Source of the DNA: Bacteroidota bacterium
GTDB lineage: Bacteria; Bacteroidota; Bacteroidia; Bacteroidales; UBA10428
Assembly: GCA_016699695.1 (NCBI GenBank)
Contig: CP065006.1
Span: forward strand, 62,001-126,000
Reading direction: 5' to 3'
DNA: 64,000 nucleotides
A program made the translations under genes and the position numbers. The notes beneath the pieces were generated by a model, which worked only from the letters and a program-made list of their open reading frames with translations, had not been told where the DNA came from and searched no databases. This document shows, one piece after another, positions 8,444 to 17,277 of the stretch. Each line of letters opens with the position of its first letter. Within the stretch, counting starts at the first letter, position 1.

Positions 8444-9622
8444 ATGAAAAAAAAACAGCCTGTATTCTGTCATTGGTTAAACCGATTGGTTCCGCTTAAT
8501 CTGATAGCCTTTTTATTGCCTCTTTTATCCTGTCAAAACCAACCTGCAACTTATCGGGTTTATCTTGGAACCTATACCGGTCAGGGAAGCGAGGGTATTT
8601 ATATCTGCCTGTTCAATACCGAAACAGGTCAACTAACCGAATTAAAACTGGCCGGGCTGTCTGAGAATCCTTCCTTTCTGGCGATTGACAAAAAGGGGAG
8701 GTTTCTCTACGCTGTTAATGAAACCGGAAATTACCTGAACGAATCCACAGGTTCAGTAAGTGCTTTTGCCATACGGAACAAAACAGGCGACTTGCAATTG
8801 CTAAAGCAGATTTCATCGATGGGAGCACATCCGGCTCACCTTTCGCTGAGCCAGACTGGGCAGTATCTTTTTGTTGCCAACTATACCGGCGGAAACATCG
8901 CAGTTTATCCAATCGATGCAAATGGGCAACTTGCTAAACCCTCTGCATTTGTTCAACATGAAGGTACCGGGGCAAACCCCAATCGCCAGGAAGCTCCCCA
9001 TGCACATTGCATAGCAAGCACAAATAACGACAAGTTTTTGCTGGTAGCTGACCTGGGTATCGATAAGCTTATGCTTTACCACTTCGATAATACATCCGGT
9101 TCTGTAGAACCACACAATCCGGCATTTATACAGCTCGAACCGGGAGCGGGGCCAAGACATTTTGCCTTTCATCCAAAGGGCGAAGTGATTTATGTTCTGA
9201 ATGAATTAAATTCGACCATTAGCGTTTTTAGCTTTGATACTATCACTGCAGGGATGCATTTAAAACAGCAAATTGCCACACTTCCCGAAGATTATTCCGG
9301 TGAAAATACCACTGCAGAAATTGAAGTGGATATCGCAGGCAGGTTTCTCTATGCTTCCAATCGCGGACATAATAGCATAGTGCACTACGAAATTGATCCG
9401 GTAAGTGGTGAATTAAAAACCATAGACTGGATTCAGAGCGGAGGGATGGCTCCAAGGCATTTCACCATTGATCCCACCGGAAAATGGCTCTTGACAGCCA
9501 ACCAGGATTCGGACAATGTAGTGGTCTTCCGTATTGATCCGGATAACGGCCGACTGGAAAAAACTTCTCATTCGCTTCAGCTTTCCAAGCCTGTATGCAT
9601 ACGTATTATGCCAATTCAATAA
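8444..9622 (+). CDS. Lactonase-fold (7-bladed beta-propeller) lipoprotein
   Basis: 392 residues. The N-terminus has a hydrophobic segment ending LLPLLSCQNQ, a lipobox, so the protein is probably lipid-anchored. The rest is built of repeats such as GTYTGQGSEGIYI, NPSFLAIDKKGRFLYAVNE, GAHPAHLSLSQTGQYLFVANY and GPRHFAFHPKGEVIYVLNEL, the pattern of 6-phosphogluconolactonase (Pgl)-type propellers. Because it is exported, a cytoplasmic pentose-phosphate role is unlikely; hydrolysis of an extracellular lactone or sugar lactone is more plausible. Full length. Confidence 0.88.
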   Translation: MKKKQPVFCHWLNRLVPLNLIAFLLPLLSCQNQPATYRVYLGTYTGQGSEGIYICLFNTETGQLTELKLAGLSENPSFLAIDKKGRFLYAVNETGNYLNESTGSVSAFAIRNKTGDLQLLKQISSMGAHPAHLSLSQTGQYLFVANYTGGNIAVYPIDANGQLAKPSAFVQHEGTGANPNRQEAPHAHCIASTNNDKFLLVADLGIDKLMLYHFDNTSGSVEPHNPAFIQLEPGAGPRHFAFHPKGEVIYVLNELNSTISVFSFDTITAGMHLKQQIATLPEDYSGENTTAEIEVDIAGRFLYASNRGHNSIVHYEIDPVSGELKTIDWIQSGGMAPRHFTIDPTGKWLLTANQDSDNVVVFRIDPDNGRLEKTSHSLQLSKPVCIRIMPIQ

Positions 9623-9662
9623 GATCTCTATCGTGGAAAGGGCATAAAGAAATTGCAGCCAA

Positions 9663-10937
9663 CTAAAAACTAAAGCTACCCAGGAAAGAGATACGGGTTG
9701 CAGACCCTTTCTGACCATTGGCGTTGATTCGCGAGCCCGTGGTAATTTCTGCACCCAGCCTTATGGTCTCAATCGGATAATAAAAGCCATTCACCGCAAG
9801 GTACTGACTTGAAGAGAAGTTATCTTGGGCTTCAAAATCGTAAACTTTTATAAAAGATAATCCTGAGGTAAGAGAAAAGGTTGTTTTTTTGTTGAGACTG
9901 TAAATGTAAGTGACAAAACCACCATTTGCCTGCTTTATGGCCATATCGTTTACATTAGGGTTATAAACCGCATCGAGCAATCTGTTGCTAAAACCTACTA
10001 CATAGTGCGAAATGCCCTCACCGAGTGAATATTGTCCATAAAGCTTATTTTTCTCATTCAATTCAAAAATGGAGCTGAACAGTAAACCCCAACCATATAG
10101 CTTATCCATTTTATCGACATGCAGGTAGCTTATCTGGCGGAATAATCCTGCCACTTGCACATGCCCCCAGGGCTGAATGTATTTGTATCGGCCTGCAAGA
10201 TCGAAATTGCTTTGCTTATTTTTATTTTCAATCAGCGAATCTGCGGGATTAAAATAATCGGTTTGTGGCGACTCAATTGAAAACCCTGCGATACTGTTTT
10301 CAGTAAATTTACTTTCGTAACGAATGAGTCCATGCCGCTTTGAAATTGAACTGTTGGGCCCCTCGAAATCGATGGTATTGGGCAAGGAAGCATTGTCCAT
10401 AAAGGTGCTCCAGGTATAGCCAATCTTAAAATAATTCCATTCGGCAAAAGCATGCCTCAAGCGCCAAAAAGAAGAAGTACTTGATGCGAAATCAACCTCC
10501 ATATAAGTTTTAATGCTTCCTACCTTGGTGTTGGCGGTACCTTCCAAACCCAGTCGCGATTGCCTGGCTCCGATGTACACGCTCGAAAGTCCTTCAACCT
10601 TTTGCTCACCTACGGGTATATCATAAGGAAGAAAGCCTTCTGTGCTGGTCATGCCGTTAAAATCGTAAAACGAATTTACCCGAATGCTGCCCAGAAGTTT
10701 TATTTTATATTTCGATTCTGTTAAATCCTGTGGGTTTACATCCTTCACAACTTTGCTGGTATCGGTTTTAAGGGGTTGAAGGGCTATGGTATCGATCCGG
10801 CTCGAAAAATAGTAAACCGTGTCGGTAACAAAAGATTTTTCAATTTTCGTAATGCTCAGTTTAAGTGTATCTCTTTGCTGCGCGAAAAGTGTTATACTGA
10901 TGAGTGCAAATATGCCGGAGAGAATTTTTTTGTTCAT
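9663..10937 (-). CDS. DcaP-like outer-membrane porin family protein
   Basis: 424 residues with a signal peptide (MNKKILSGIFALISITLFAQ). The body shows KIKLLGSIRVNSFYDFNGM followed by VYIGARQSRLGLEGTANTKVGSIKTYMEVDF, a FKIGYTWSTFMD motif and many alternating beta strands, ending in a C-terminal aromatic strand (SATRISFLGSFSF). This is the pattern of the DcaP-like trimeric porins and porin O/P relatives. Substrate is unknown. The SH3-domain gene lies 12 bases upstream on the same strand, suggesting co-transcription. Confidence 0.75.
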   Translation of the reverse strand: MNKKILSGIFALISITLFAQQRDTLKLSITKIEKSFVTDTVYYFSSRIDTIALQPLKTDTSKVVKDVNPQDLTESKYKIKLLGSIRVNSFYDFNGMTSTEGFLPYDIPVGEQKVEGLSSVYIGARQSRLGLEGTANTKVGSIKTYMEVDFASSTSSFWRLRHAFAEWNYFKIGYTWSTFMDNASLPNTIDFEGPNSSISKRHGLIRYESKFTENSIAGFSIESPQTDYFNPADSLIENKNKQSNFDLAGRYKYIQPWGHVQVAGLFRQISYLHVDKMDKLYGWGLLFSSIFELNEKNKLYGQYSLGEGISHYVVGFSNRLLDAVYNPNVNDMAIKQANGGFVTYIYSLNKKTTFSLTSGLSFIKVYDFEAQDNFSSSQYLAVNGFYYPIETIRLGAEITTGSRINANGQKGSATRISFLGSFSF

Positions 10938-10949
10938 GTGCCTGTCGGT

Positions 10950-11483
10950 TTAAAGCGAAAAATTCCACCTGAAAGTATTTCCTTTTTGCAAGATTTCCCT
11001 GCCAAACACAGGAAACAGCCCAGGAGCAGAGACAAAATAAATAATCTCTTCCGATTCAAGTATTAAAACCTTTTTCTCAAGCGGAGCCAGGCTATAGGAA
11101 TTCTTGTTAATCCAAACAAATAATGAATGGCTGGTGCGGTTTATCAGTTCTATTTCCGTATCGCCTTGTACATTTTCTCCAGCTTTTTCGAAGAATTGCT
11201 GTGTCTGAAAATGAAGTGTGTCGGTCACCACAATGAGGTTTTCGAAAATATATCCGCGTGAACTTGTTTCCACATCAAACGCTTCTATAAAACCATTTTG
11301 CGCCTCGCGTGGCAGAATGACCAACAGATTGGAATGATCGATGGTGTGCAAGACTTTAAAGTTTGTGCCGGGCCCTTCGCGGAAATTAATTTCCGAACGG
11401 GCATGGCCTGTAAGCAGCTGAGCATGGACACTGGTATAACAAGCCAAGCAAACAACAAGAAGAAAGAGCAGGCGAATCTGCAT
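10950..11483 (-). CDS. Secreted SH3-domain protein
   Basis: Starting at the ATG at 11483 gives a clean signal peptide (MQIRLLFLLVVCLACYTSVHAQ) and a bacterial SH3 (SH3b) domain: ARSEINFREGPGTNFKVLHTIDHSNLLVILPREAQNGFIEAFDVETSSRGYIFENLI. The C-terminal half is beta-rich and unfamiliar. SH3b domains usually bind peptidoglycan or peptides in the envelope. A frame open back to 11534 would run into a 15-bp hairpin and lose the signal peptide, so it is rejected. It precedes the DcaP-like porin gene by 12 bases. Confidence 0.75.
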   Translation of the reverse strand: MQIRLLFLLVVCLACYTSVHAQLLTGHARSEINFREGPGTNFKVLHTIDHSNLLVILPREAQNGFIEAFDVETSSRGYIFENLIVVTDTLHFQTQQFFEKAGENVQGDTEIELINRTSHSLFVWINKNSYSLAPLEKKVLILESEEIIYFVSAPGLFPVFGREILQKGNTFRWNFSL

Positions 11484-11531
11484 ATTCAAAGGATGAATGA
11501 AAGTTAAACTAGAATACAACTGAAAATTATA

Positions 11532-11570
11532 CAATCAAAGTACCCGCTTCGAATTCGGGTACTTTGATTG
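11532..11570 (-). terminator. Strong 15-bp perfect hairpin
   Basis: CAATCAAAGTACCCG at 11532-11546 is perfectly complementary to 11556-11570 with a 9-base loop. It lies just after the stop of the leftward gene at 11586 and before the SH3 gene, so it most likely terminates the former. The T tract after it is weak (TATAATTTT on the leftward strand). Confidence 0.65.
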
Positions 11571-11585
11571 CGTTGAACAGGGATT

Positions 11586-12065
11586 TTACATATCAAATTC
11601 GCCAATGTAAGGTATTTGCGACATTACTTCGATGCGGATAGCGCTCAGGAAGAACGCTTCGAGCTGGAAAAACTGGGCTGCCACCTTAGGGCCTGATGCT
11701 TTGTGAATCTTCTTGTAATAGGTATCTACCAACTTGTCGCTGCTCTTACGCAGGCCAATCATCCCTTTTATAAGTTCATCATAAGCCGCATCGTCAAGCT
11801 TATCGTAATTTTCCACATAGTTGTTCATCATGTCAATCCGTTGCTTGCCCAGTTCTTTGCGCTGTGTTTCGTATTCGTCATAAATAAGCCAAAAAGGATT
11901 GCTGGGGTCGAGTTGAAGAAAATCGGCTATTACAGCTTTTTTCTCCATTCCAAAAATCGATTGGTAATATTCAATCTCTTCTTTGTTCGATTGCGCCTGA
12001 ACATCCGGAACCATCGTGAGCGCCAATAATAGGCAAGCTGCCATTGTAAAAAGTACTTTGTTCAT
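11586..12065 (-). CDS. Hypothetical periplasmic helical protein
   Basis: 159 residues with a signal peptide (MNKVLFTMAACLLLALTMVPDVQA). The mature part is highly charged and helical (EYETQRKELGKQRIDMMNNYVENYDKL and KSSDKLVDTYYKKIHKASGPKVAAQFFQLEAFF), a pattern loosely like Spy/CpxP periplasmic chaperones. I cannot see a strict LTxxQ motif, so family membership is only a suggestion. It is a single gene closed by the hairpin at 11532-11570. Confidence 0.6.
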   Translation of the reverse strand: MNKVLFTMAACLLLALTMVPDVQAQSNKEEIEYYQSIFGMEKKAVIADFLQLDPSNPFWLIYDEYETQRKELGKQRIDMMNNYVENYDKLDDAAYDELIKGMIGLRKSSDKLVDTYYKKIHKASGPKVAAQFFQLEAFFLSAIRIEVMSQIPYIGEFDM

Positions 12066-12275
12066 TGATTTGAGTGTTTAAATATGATTTATAAATGTTC
12101 GATCCAAATGATTTTACAGACAAGCAAACTTACTGATTTTGTTTATATTTCCATCAACCAATTTGTTCTATATAGTGGCTTCCTTTTTCCCTGGATTGTT
12201 AAAAAAAAAATATTTTCTAAGGCTTGTAGCGATTCACCATCAAATTCTTATCTTCAACCTCTCAAACTTACAGCT

Positions 12276-13571
12276 ATGAAGATACCCATCAGGTTCTTGT
12301 TTATTCCAGCCATTATAATGCTTAATTTCTTCATTGCGCCTCCAGTAAAGGCACAGAGTACGGAAGTTTTACCTACCGATAGCCTTTGTCCCCAAAGGGA
12401 TTTATCGGACGTTGTGCGCGAATTATTGGATAAACCTGCGAAAGAAAAACCTTCAGACCAGGGCAGCTTGTTGCTTCTGCCCATTATTCAGTCGAACCCC
12501 GCTACCGGATTTGCCTTTGGAGTTGGAGGGCAATATGCTTTTAAAGTATTGCATAGCAACAATTATTCTTTGGTAATGGGAAGCGTACAATACACTACTA
12601 AGAACCAGTTCATCTTTATGCTTAAGAATAACATATATACCAAATACGACAATTTCTTTCTTACAGGCGATTGGCGGTACCTGATCTATTCACAATCGAC
12701 CTACGGACTTGGTACGCAAGCACCTGAAGGTGGCATAATCGACTATCAATACAGTTTAGCGGGACTCGAAACCTCGCCCGACTCGCTGGCACAACCAATG
12801 AAATTTAATTTTATCAGGCTGCACCAATCTTTAGGCTATAAAATTGCCCAAAACATTTATGTGGGCTTAGGTTATTCCTACGATTCGTATTCGAAGCTTA
12901 TCGATGAAAAACTCAGTCTTAATCCCGGCGACTCGCTCATTACCAGTCATTATGCCTTTAACAAAAAATACGGTTTCGATACCGAAAAATACCTTGTTTC
13001 GGCTCTGAATGCCAGTTTTGTGATCGATAAACGCGACAACATGATTATGGCTTACAAGGGCTATTATCTTTCGCTAAAATACCGCGGAGGTTTTGAATTT
13101 CTGGGTAGCGACCGTACATCGAACCTCTTATCGGTCGAATGGCGCAGTTTTCATGGGCTTTCGAAGCGCGATCCCAGCCATCTGATTGCTTTCTGGGTTT
13201 TGGGTGATTTTTCCGAAGAAGGGGCCTTGCCTTACATGGTTTTACCAGCCACAGCTTACGACCAGCGCGGAAGAAGTTCGCGCGGGTATACACAAGGACG
13301 TTTTCGTGGAACCAATATGGTATATGCCGAAGCCGAATACCGGTTTCCCATATCGCCCTGTGGGGGTGTGTTGGGAGGTGTATTGTTTGTGAATGCTACA
13401 GCAGCCAATAGCCCGGTATTATCAGTGGATTTGTTCGATGTAATCAAGCCTGCGGCAGGTTTTGGGTTGCGGATTAAAGCCGATAAAAACTCAAGGACCA
13501 ACCTAGCCGTGGATATTGGTTTTGGGCACCAATCGGCAGGCTTTTATTTAGCGGCCTCCGAAACCTTTTAG
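12276..13571 (+). CDS. BamA/TamA-superfamily outer-membrane beta-barrel protein
   Basis: 431 residues from the ATG at 12276, which begins a signal peptide (MKIPIRFLFIPAIIMLNFFIAPPVKAQS). The frame is open 192 bases further upstream but that stretch gives no sensible N-terminus. The body has LLLLPIIQSNPATGFAFGVGGQYAF, typical of single-barrel surface-antigen (D15-like) proteins of Bacteroidota. Near the C-terminus AEAEYRFPI and the final GFGLRIKADKNSRTNLAVDIGFGHQSAGFYLAASETF match the last strands of a 16-strand barrel. No POTRA domains are visible, so it is not BamA itself. Role unknown. Confidence 0.8.
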   Translation: MKIPIRFLFIPAIIMLNFFIAPPVKAQSTEVLPTDSLCPQRDLSDVVRELLDKPAKEKPSDQGSLLLLPIIQSNPATGFAFGVGGQYAFKVLHSNNYSLVMGSVQYTTKNQFIFMLKNNIYTKYDNFFLTGDWRYLIYSQSTYGLGTQAPEGGIIDYQYSLAGLETSPDSLAQPMKFNFIRLHQSLGYKIAQNIYVGLGYSYDSYSKLIDEKLSLNPGDSLITSHYAFNKKYGFDTEKYLVSALNASFVIDKRDNMIMAYKGYYLSLKYRGGFEFLGSDRTSNLLSVEWRSFHGLSKRDPSHLIAFWVLGDFSEEGALPYMVLPATAYDQRGRSSRGYTQGRFRGTNMVYAEAEYRFPISPCGGVLGGVLFVNATAANSPVLSVDLFDVIKPAAGFGLRIKADKNSRTNLAVDIGFGHQSAGFYLAASETF

Positions 13572-13622
13572 TTTATTCAATTCAATATTGTATAGCAAAG
13601 TCAAAAATAAAGCACGTCACGA

Positions 13623-13640
13623 ATCCCGATGCATCGGGAT
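13623..13640. repeat. Perfect 18-bp palindrome
   Basis: ATCCCGATGCATCGGGAT reads the same on both strands. It lies about 50 bases after the outer-membrane-protein stop and next to the structured element at 13645. It could be a weak terminator or part of that element; no T tract follows. Confidence 0.5.
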
Positions 13641-13644
13641 GATG

Positions 13645-13785
13645 CAATCGTTGGGCGGTATGAAAAGTTGCCGATTGCAGGCGATTTCCTATCAAGTTAC
13701 AAAACGGTTTAAGCGGGCTACTACCCTTGAATAACTTACTATCCTGGCATTTTTTTATACCACATGTTGGTTGTTCGGCGTATAT
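13645..13785 (-). repeat. attC-like structured repeat, element A
   Basis: Outer arms at 13657-13672 and 13746-13761 match as an inverted repeat in 13 of 16 positions. Inside, 13707-13731 matches 30676-30700 of element B in 21 of 25 positions, and 13681-13702 matches 31994-32015 of element C in 18 of 22. On the leftward strand it begins CCAACATG and ends CGCCCAACG. It starts right after the antitoxin stop codon. The shared sequence makes these a repeat family; integron-type attC function is inference. Confidence 0.6.
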
Positions 13786-13786
13786 T

Positions 13787-14092
13787 TCATCCGAATAATA
13801 AATTCACTTTTTTCCCAAGTCCAAATTCAAATATTCGGTAGAGAGTTGAAAGTTGAATATCGCATTTTCCATTCTCAAGTCGTGATATATAACTCTTTTT
13901 AGTACCAACTTTTTCTGCAAGTTGTTCCTGGGTCATTTTGGCTTCTTTTCGAGCGTTTTTCAATATTTCACTAATCACAAAATATTGAGCTCTTTTTTCA
14001 AAACTGTCTCGCTTCTCAGTTCCGATATTTCCATATTTAATGTCTAATAACTCATCAAAGTTTTTAGCATTTTTAATTTTTTCTTTGTCCAT
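13787..14092 (-). CDS. higA: HigA-type antitoxin, XRE helix-turn-helix
   Basis: 101 residues. The C-terminal half has a Xre-type helix-turn-helix: EAKMTQEQLAEKVGTKKSYISRLENGKCDIQLSTLYRIFEFG. In HigBA modules the antitoxin is encoded second, neutralises HigB and represses its own operon. Here it starts one base after the toxin stop. The pair is AT-rich compared with the flanking genes and is followed by a cassette-like repeat, both signs of recent acquisition. Confidence 0.88.
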   Translation of the reverse strand: MDKEKIKNAKNFDELLDIKYGNIGTEKRDSFEKRAQYFVISEILKNARKEAKMTQEQLAEKVGTKKSYISRLENGKCDIQLSTLYRIFEFGLGKKVNLLFG

Positions 14093-14093
14093 T

Positions 14094-14438
14094 TTATTTC
14101 TTTTTTGAGTTAAAATATTCGTCTTTAAGTCTCAATGCCAAATCGATTTCCTTCTTTGGTGTTTTCTGCGTTTTCTTTTGGAATCCATTGAAAAGTACCA
14201 CTAATTTTCCTTTGTCAAAACAGCAGAATATTCGATAAATATTGCTTTCAAATTCTACGCGGATTTCATAAAGTCCATCAGTTCCTGTCAAATGTTCAAG
14301 AAACTTTTTCGGAACATTCTGAACGGTCCGAATTACTTTGAAAACGAAATCAATTTTCTCTTGAACTTTTTCTGGCTGTTCCAAATAAAAGTCCGTGAAA
14401 TAGTTTCCGTGAAAAATGATTTGTCTTTGAGCTTCCAT
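14094..14438 (-). CDS. higB: HigB/RelE-type toxin (phage-derived Gp49-like)
   Basis: 114 residues of the RelE superfamily in its HigB/Gp49-like branch: PEKVQEKIDFVFKVIRTVQNVPKKFLEHLTGTDGLYEIRVEFESNIYRIFCCFDKGKLVVLFNGFQKKTQKTPKKEIDLA. Members cleave mRNA on the ribosome. The run LYEIRVEFESNIYRIFCCFD and the late FQKKTQKTP with a following acidic helix are the family hallmarks. It precedes the antitoxin by one base, the typical higBA order. A GCTGTC/GACAGC hairpin lies upstream at 14500-14518. Intact. Confidence 0.88.
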   Translation of the reverse strand: MEAQRQIIFHGNYFTDFYLEQPEKVQEKIDFVFKVIRTVQNVPKKFLEHLTGTDGLYEIRVEFESNIYRIFCCFDKGKLVVLFNGFQKKTQKTPKKEIDLALRLKDEYFNSKKK

Positions 14439-14650
14439 TCGACAAAGTTAACTCAAAAGTTATCTTTTTCCAAGTTTACAGTCTAACTTTTATGGTTTTG
14501 CTGTCTTACGCTGACAGCCAACTCAACAATAAACCCAGATTACCATGACCATGCCCATGACAGTTTCAAAATGACGATCAGGCTTATAAAAAACAATCTT
14601 GCAACTTCATTCGAAAGTGAAGCTCTAGTGCGGCAGGAAGAATAAAACTT

Positions 14651-15769
14651 TCATTCAAACTGAGTATTGCTTACCTCGATGGGTGTATCGGCATGCATGG
14701 ATATTTGCGGATATACCGGATACCACGATCCGCCAATGTTGTTGCGGATAATGGACTGATCGATGCGTATGTTGCCAGTGTGGTCGTTGGAAACGAAGAA
14801 AATAGCAGAACCATGGGCATTTACTTCGTTAAGCTCGATGAGCGAACCAAGTACCGTGAGGGTCATGGTGTTGCCATCGTTGTAAATGGCTCCGCCGCTA
14901 CCGCCCCCGGGAGTCCCTTCTTGCGCAGGGTTAGCGCCATTTCCTGTACACTTGTTGTGCGAAAACAGACAATTGATAATGGTCCAGCTTACCCCAATGC
15001 TACTGATTCCCCCACCGTTTGAGCCGGAATTGCCATATCCCTCAGCACCGCCAAAAGTGCTATTCACCAAATATACGGGACGACTTTGGTATTGACTAAA
15101 CACCCGAAGGGCTGCACCACCTACATCTGGACCAGTAGCTGCACATACATTATTAAAAAAACGGCAGTTGACTATTTTTAAAGTGCCTCCTCTAACCCAT
15201 ACGGCACCACCACCATCGTATTCGCCTTCGGCAGTGGAATTACCATCGGCAAAAGTGATGTTTTGGAGCGTAAGGCGCGGATGATCCTGATCCTGGCAAT
15301 GCGGAGTAGTCCACACCTGGTCTGCATCGCAGGTATTCATGTACAGGATACGCGTTCGTCCGCCACCACTGAGGGTTATTAAGCCCCCGCCGTCTATTAC
15401 AATATCGGGATCGGCATTGTTAAACACCTTGGCTGGCCTGTCCATGACAATGGTATGCGGTTCGGGGCCACAGTCGAACACAATTACACCGCCCTTTGCC
15501 ACCGCTTCCACCACCGCATCGCAATTGCAACTTTCGGGGGTTCCATTGCCTACTACCTGGTCAGGTATCGAAACATCTTCGGGAGCTGCTTCCGAAGGAA
15601 TGGAATAGTTCCCATCTGTATATCCTGCCGGTGGACCATCGGCAGGGTTTTCGAGCGGGTTGTGAAATTGGGCTGAAGGTCGCGGATTATCGTCCTTGCA
15701 TGCTGCGAGAAGGAAAATAACTGTAAGGCTTGAAAAAATTTTAATCAGGACTTTTAAGGGTTTGTTCAT
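14651..15769 (-). CDS. Right-handed beta-helix lipoprotein (Pmp-like repeats)
   Basis: 372 residues. The N-terminus has a lipobox (VIFLLAACKDD), so it is a lipoprotein. The remainder is a right-handed parallel beta-helix: IVIDGGGLITLSGGGRTRILYM, LTLQNITFADGN, GGGAVWVRGGTLKIVNCRFFNN, and GGAIYNDGNTMTLTVLGSLIELNEVNAHGSAIFF, typical of polymorphic outer-membrane-protein and choice-of-anchor families. Such folds bind or cut polysaccharides or act as adhesins; no catalytic residues can be assigned. It is a single gene. Gly and Asn richness fits surface exposure. Confidence 0.8.
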   Translation of the reverse strand: MNKPLKVLIKIFSSLTVIFLLAACKDDNPRPSAQFHNPLENPADGPPAGYTDGNYSIPSEAAPEDVSIPDQVVGNGTPESCNCDAVVEAVAKGGVIVFDCGPEPHTIVMDRPAKVFNNADPDIVIDGGGLITLSGGGRTRILYMNTCDADQVWTTPHCQDQDHPRLTLQNITFADGNSTAEGEYDGGGAVWVRGGTLKIVNCRFFNNVCAATGPDVGGAALRVFSQYQSRPVYLVNSTFGGAEGYGNSGSNGGGISSIGVSWTIINCLFSHNKCTGNGANPAQEGTPGGGSGGAIYNDGNTMTLTVLGSLIELNEVNAHGSAIFFVSNDHTGNIRIDQSIIRNNIGGSWYPVYPQISMHADTPIEVSNTQFE

Positions 15770-15881
15770 GTGAGAGTTTTTATGAAAAACGAAATTTTTC
15801 GGAAGAAATTACCTGGATGGTCCATTATATCCAGTGGTAAAATTGGTATTTCTCAAGTACTCCTGATTTGCAGCAGAAAAC

Positions 15882-16382
15882 TTAATTGCTTGATTGATTA
15901 AAATGATGCATGCTTTTTAAAATAGATAAACCTGTGGCTGTTTTAAAGTACTTCTTTCCGATACTTTCAATGTTTTTCTGACTCATCTGGTCTTCGAAAA
16001 TATTCACCAGAAAATCGGCCTCTATCAGAATCTGAAAGTCGATACCATCGATTTTTGAATAGCTGTGATGATTCCCTATCAGGTAACACACACGGTCTAG
16101 CAAATTAGATTCAACCTTTAATTTCTGAAGTATTTCGCGGGCTATTGGTGGACCCTCGATTTCCTGATACTTTCCGTTGCATGAGCCATATTTAGCCTCA
16201 GCTACAGGAATGCCGATGTCGTGCAAGGCAGCAGCGATTTCAAGAATTTTCATAGTAGGCAAATCCAATTCCTCACCGTAGCCAATGGCACTGGCAAATC
16301 CATAAACCTTCAGGGCATGGTTGATGCGGCGTACATCGCATCCAAAATATTCGATCATCGAAACCAACACAGAATTTTTCAT
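15882..16382 (-). CDS. HD-domain phosphohydrolase
   Basis: 166 residues with an intact HD motif: LEIAAALHDIGIPVAEAKYG (HD), an upstream histidine in RRINHALKVY, then IGNHHSYSKIDGIDFQILIEADFLVNI providing the further ligands. HD proteins hydrolyse phosphate mono- or diesters of nucleotides. The sequence is closest in style to small stand-alone HD proteins of unknown substrate. It is a single leftward gene. Compare the HD-like protein at 54102, where the doublet is altered. Confidence 0.82.
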   Translation of the reverse strand: MKNSVLVSMIEYFGCDVRRINHALKVYGFASAIGYGEELDLPTMKILEIAAALHDIGIPVAEAKYGSCNGKYQEIEGPPIAREILQKLKVESNLLDRVCYLIGNHHSYSKIDGIDFQILIEADFLVNIFEDQMSQKNIESIGKKYFKTATGLSILKSMHHFNQSSN

Positions 16383-16730
16383 CGATATAATATTTGAACA
16401 TGTAAAACTAAAAAAGTATATGATAAGACTCCAGTATACCAGTTACAACCTTATTTTATATTTTGCCCACGCTCACCCATTCTTCCCCTAAGGGGATGAG
16501 CCAAGCGCGAAGCATAATATGAGAGTTGGCAATCATAGAATAAACGTTATATTTTATGATTAATACAAACCAATATTTTATTTCCTGGCACGATAACGAA
16601 TATTCATAAAAGTATAGATCGGAAGCACTAATAAATAATCTTTTAAAATGGAATTAGAATAAAATTCTGTAAATATGTGTTTAGTTCGAAAATAAAGCGT
16701 AACTTGCGCCCACAAATTTATTTTAACACA
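16383..16730. other. Intergenic region between HD gene and cold-shock gene
   Basis: About 350 bases between divergent genes, AT-rich, with no coding frame. A CCCCTAAGGGG palindrome lies near 16490. The 3' part upstream of the cold-shock gene probably contains its promoter and leader, but I could not find a convincing consensus. Confidence 0.4.
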
Positions 16731-16922
16731 ATGAACACAGGAACAGTAAAATTTTTCAATGAATCGAAAGGATTCGGATTCATTAAAGATGCAAATTCAC
16801 CAAAAGAGTATTTTGTACATTCTTCAGGATTAATTGATCGTATCAATGAAAATGATGAAGTATCATTTGATTTGCAAGAAGGAAAAAAAGGATTAAATGC
16901 AGTAAATGTGAAACTCTTGTAG
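16731..16922 (+). CDS. Cold-shock protein (CspA family)
   Basis: 63 residues from the ATG at 16731: MNTGTVKFFNESKGFGFIKD, then EYFVHSSGLIDRINENDEVSFDLQEGKKGLNAVNVKLL. KGFGFI is RNP1 and YFVHSS is RNP2 of the cold-shock OB fold, which binds single-stranded RNA and DNA as an RNA chaperone. The frame opens at 16677 but the extra residues do not fit the family. It is followed by a strong terminator. Single-gene unit. Confidence 0.93.
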   Translation: MNTGTVKFFNESKGFGFIKDANSPKEYFVHSSGLIDRINENDEVSFDLQEGKKGLNAVNVKLL

Positions 16923-16951
16923 TTTACAACATCATAAACATTTAAAAACTT

Positions 16952-16982
16952 AATCCCGCCCTGGTGGCGGGATTTTTTTTTT
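16952..16982 (+). terminator. Rho-independent terminator of the cold-shock gene
   Basis: AATCCCGCC (16952-16960) pairs with GGCGGGATT (16966-16974) over a 5-base loop and is followed by a T run. The next 295 bases to the bfr stop contain no gene that I can support. Confidence 0.9.
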
Positions 16983-17277
16983 GCCCTTCAGGTAAATTCA
17001 TTTTCAAAGCTCAAAGGTTTTTCTGGAGAATAGGCTCCCTAAAGATCAATACCCCAAATAGGTGGAAAGTGGGATTTCTTAATGCCTTCTGTTTTAAAAA
17101 TCTTGGTTATGGCAAACAGAATGGGAGAGAAGTCACGAACAAGCAAAAAGCAAGTTTTTTAGTCAAAGCTAAAAAAACCAAATAAAAGCATGCTCTTTTG
17201 CATATAGGATCACAGCAATTGCAGATAGCATTATTACGTGTGTGCAGCAATAAAGCCTGCTTGGTTCAATGTTAAAG

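Noticed and set aside
12084..12275. N-terminal extension of the outer-membrane protein
   Set aside because: The added residues are not a signal sequence; the ATG at 12276 starts a clean one.
13645..13785. Canonical integron attC with strict RYYYAAC and GTTRRRY ends
   Set aside because: The inverted-repeat core is clear but the outer ends do not fit the strict consensus in the same orientation, so I only call it attC-like.
16964..17185. Rightward 73-residue open frame after the cold-shock gene
   Set aside because: It begins inside the terminator hairpin and gives a low-complexity product; no support for translation.
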